Source: Baylisascaris procyonis
Taxonomy: Eukaryota > Nematoda > Chromadorea > Rhabditida > Ascarididae
Length of the DNA stretch: 64,000 bases
Direction of reading: 5' to 3'
Assembly: GCA_037389465.1 (NCBI GenBank)
Contig: JAZARR010000221.1
Location: 970,501-1,034,500 of the forward strand
Shown here: piece by piece, positions 62,719-64,000 of the stretch
Layout: each line of letters opens with the position of its first letter
Position numbering within the stretch: the first letter of the stretch is position 1
Position numbers and translations under genes: made by a program
Notes under the pieces: model-generated
Databases searched by the model: none
What the model was told of the DNA's origin: nothing
The model's input: only the letters and a program-made list of their open reading frames with translations

Positions 62719-62916
62719 TTCAGAACTGTGGAACAGGTAGCTGTGAATGGCGTGACGGGCGAGGTATTTGCTTATGTTCACGATGCGCGGATGATGCTCG
62801 ATCAGGGCTTGGACTCTCATTCGCGTCACGTTTTGCTGAACTTTAATGTCAACCTACTCTCATGCAGCTATTTTGCCCTTTACATAAACCACCACGAAAA
62901 TATACCTCATTATTGA
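62719..62916 (+). CDS. Candidate plus-strand exon, unidentified
   Basis: It follows a strong acceptor (gttttcttcag) and is open to TGA, coding TVEQVAVNGVTGEVFAYVHD and more. The first 100 bases are GC-rich and protein-like; the rest is less so. If real it is the only plus-strand exon in this part of the window. Confidence 0.3.
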   Translation, partial: FRTVEQVAVNGVTGEVFAYVHDARMMLDQGLDSHSRHVLLNFNVNLLSCSYFALYINHHENIPHY

Positions 62917-63289
62917 CTGCTTGAGAACACATTGCCATATATCTTGCAACGGCTTTTTGGATCGTAAATGCCATTGGGCTATGCTGAGATTTTCTGTCAA
63001 CTTCTGTGACGCATCATCGTTGCTAAGACGGAAGAACATTCAATGCAAGATTCTGTTATCACTTCAACAACAAGTACACATTAAAGAAGGTCCTCTGCAG
63101 TAATAAAAACATGTTTGGTAAGAAAACAATTAATTCAAAGAGTTCAGTACTAAAAAACAAACTTTTAAACAGATTCACTTGTGCAGTGACATGATGACTT
63201 TATTATGAGACATAGGCTGTAGGCCGTGAGCGACATCGAACAAAAGTATGGAAAGGTCGGAAAATAACAACATAGGAAGCTTTAAAATT

Positions 63290-63391
63290 GTCTTACGCTC
63301 ATAGGGCAATCCTATCGACGTATCAGTGGAAGTGGCTTTTGTCTTACGCTCATAGGGCAATCCTATCGACGTATCAGTGGAAGTGGCTTTT
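63290..63391. repeat. 51-bp exact tandem duplication
   Basis: Units 63290-63340 and 63341-63391 are identical. On the minus strand they lie in a 78-codon frame (63411-63175) and repeat 17 codons (including STDTSIGLPYERKT) in frame. Whether that frame is translated is unclear. Confidence 0.9.
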
Positions 63392-63430
63392 TGATTGCTG
63401 AGCTCAACCATACAAGTGGTTTAAACTCAC

Positions 63431-63488
63431 CTAAATCGATGACAATCCAGGCGGAATTTCCGGAGGCCCATCTTAATTCAAGGTTCAT
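63431..63488 (-). CDS. Candidate first coding exon, unidentified
   Basis: ATG followed by 19 codons (MNLELRWASGNSAWIVIDL) and a strong donor (gtgagt) in phase 1. The frame is also open upstream of the ATG, so it may be internal. The WASGNSAWIVIDLG pattern faintly recalls discoidin-type (F5/8C) domains, but it is too short to assign. Confidence 0.35.
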
Positions 63489-64000
63489 GTAATAAAAAAA
63501 TTTAGCGAATGAAATTTTTGTATGCAACAAGTGCTTTCTTCTATATTATATTAACTGTACACACATATTATTGTGCCTGTTTCCCATAAGAAGGCGCAAT
63601 AATCAATGAAAAATATATCGATTACGGCGGTGAATCTTTCAGCAAAAGCAGATGGGGGGCTGTGCGTTCACGGACTAATGCACTAAATGAGAAACACTGC
63701 TGTCACATACTGACGACGACCACTCGACAAAGAAAGGCGACATATTTTCTGTAAACAACATTTGCAATTGGCGAAAAATTCAAAGAAGTAGTGTAAAGGA
63801 TTTGTGCATTTACTGCATTCGGTGTGAACTAGTTGTGCATGTACGCCATCCTTATTGAAGACTTGCAAATACTCGTTGTGCCTATTCGCTATGAAACGCA
63901 ATCATCGCCTCAAGTAGCACAGATGCGTCATGAATAACATCCACTCTGAGGCGACATCATGTACTTTACAATGTTCAGTGGATGGGAGCAATGGGAGTGG

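Overview
This is genomic DNA from an animal, most probably an ascaridoid (Ascaris-like) nematode. A complete cuticle collagen gene and a cluster of secreted TIL-domain serine protease inhibitors point there; the best-preserved inhibitor strongly resembles the Ascaris chymotrypsin/elastase inhibitor family. The DNA is AT-rich. Genes are split into short exons by introns of hundreds to thousands of bases, so almost every long open frame apart from one retroelement is either part of an exon or chance. All confident genes lie on the minus strand.

Layout. 1-5.1 kb: no convincing gene. 5.2-26.9 kb: four copies (A-D) of a TIL inhibitor gene, apparently two tandem copies of a two-gene block (A+B and C+D). 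B (16.1-17.6 kb) is an intact two-domain inhibitor. D (25.3-26.5 kb) is reduced to one domain by an early stop. A (5.6-8.6 kb) and C (20.6-23.8 kb) carry splice-site, frame or cysteine lesions and look like pseudogenes. A very recent 4.4-kb BEL/Pao-type LTR retroelement (10185-14587) sits between A and B. It has identical 778-bp LTRs and a 5-bp target duplication, and its single 948-codon frame runs through gag and protease but lacks reverse transcriptase, RNase H and integrase. 26.9-29.9 kb: no gene seen. 29.99-33.32 kb: seven-exon cuticle collagen. 34.8-43.9 kb: a multi-exon, multi-pass membrane protein rebuilt from splice sites and phase but not identified. 46.2-48.2 kb: low-complexity TTTA-type DNA beside a solo LTR of the same retroelement family, in which one 48-bp LTR segment is expanded to twelve copies. 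50.5-57.6 kb: a gene with PUB and UBX domains, very probably the UBXN6/UBXD1 orthologue (adaptor of the p97/VCP ATPase), including an apparent 11-nt microexon. 60.3-63.5 kb: further minus-strand exons whose gene or genes I could not name.

How it fits together. The inhibitor block is a gene family under duplication and decay: secreted inhibitors with different reactive-site residues, one intact, one shortened, two broken. The collagen is an extracellular structural gene and the UBXN6-like gene is housekeeping protein quality control; I see no functional link between these and the inhibitors. The LTR family supplies one fresh insertion and one older solo LTR. No tRNA, rRNA, CRISPR or bacterial-type operon was found. 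Exon models come from reading splice consensus and frame by eye, so the exact ends of weak exons are provisional.
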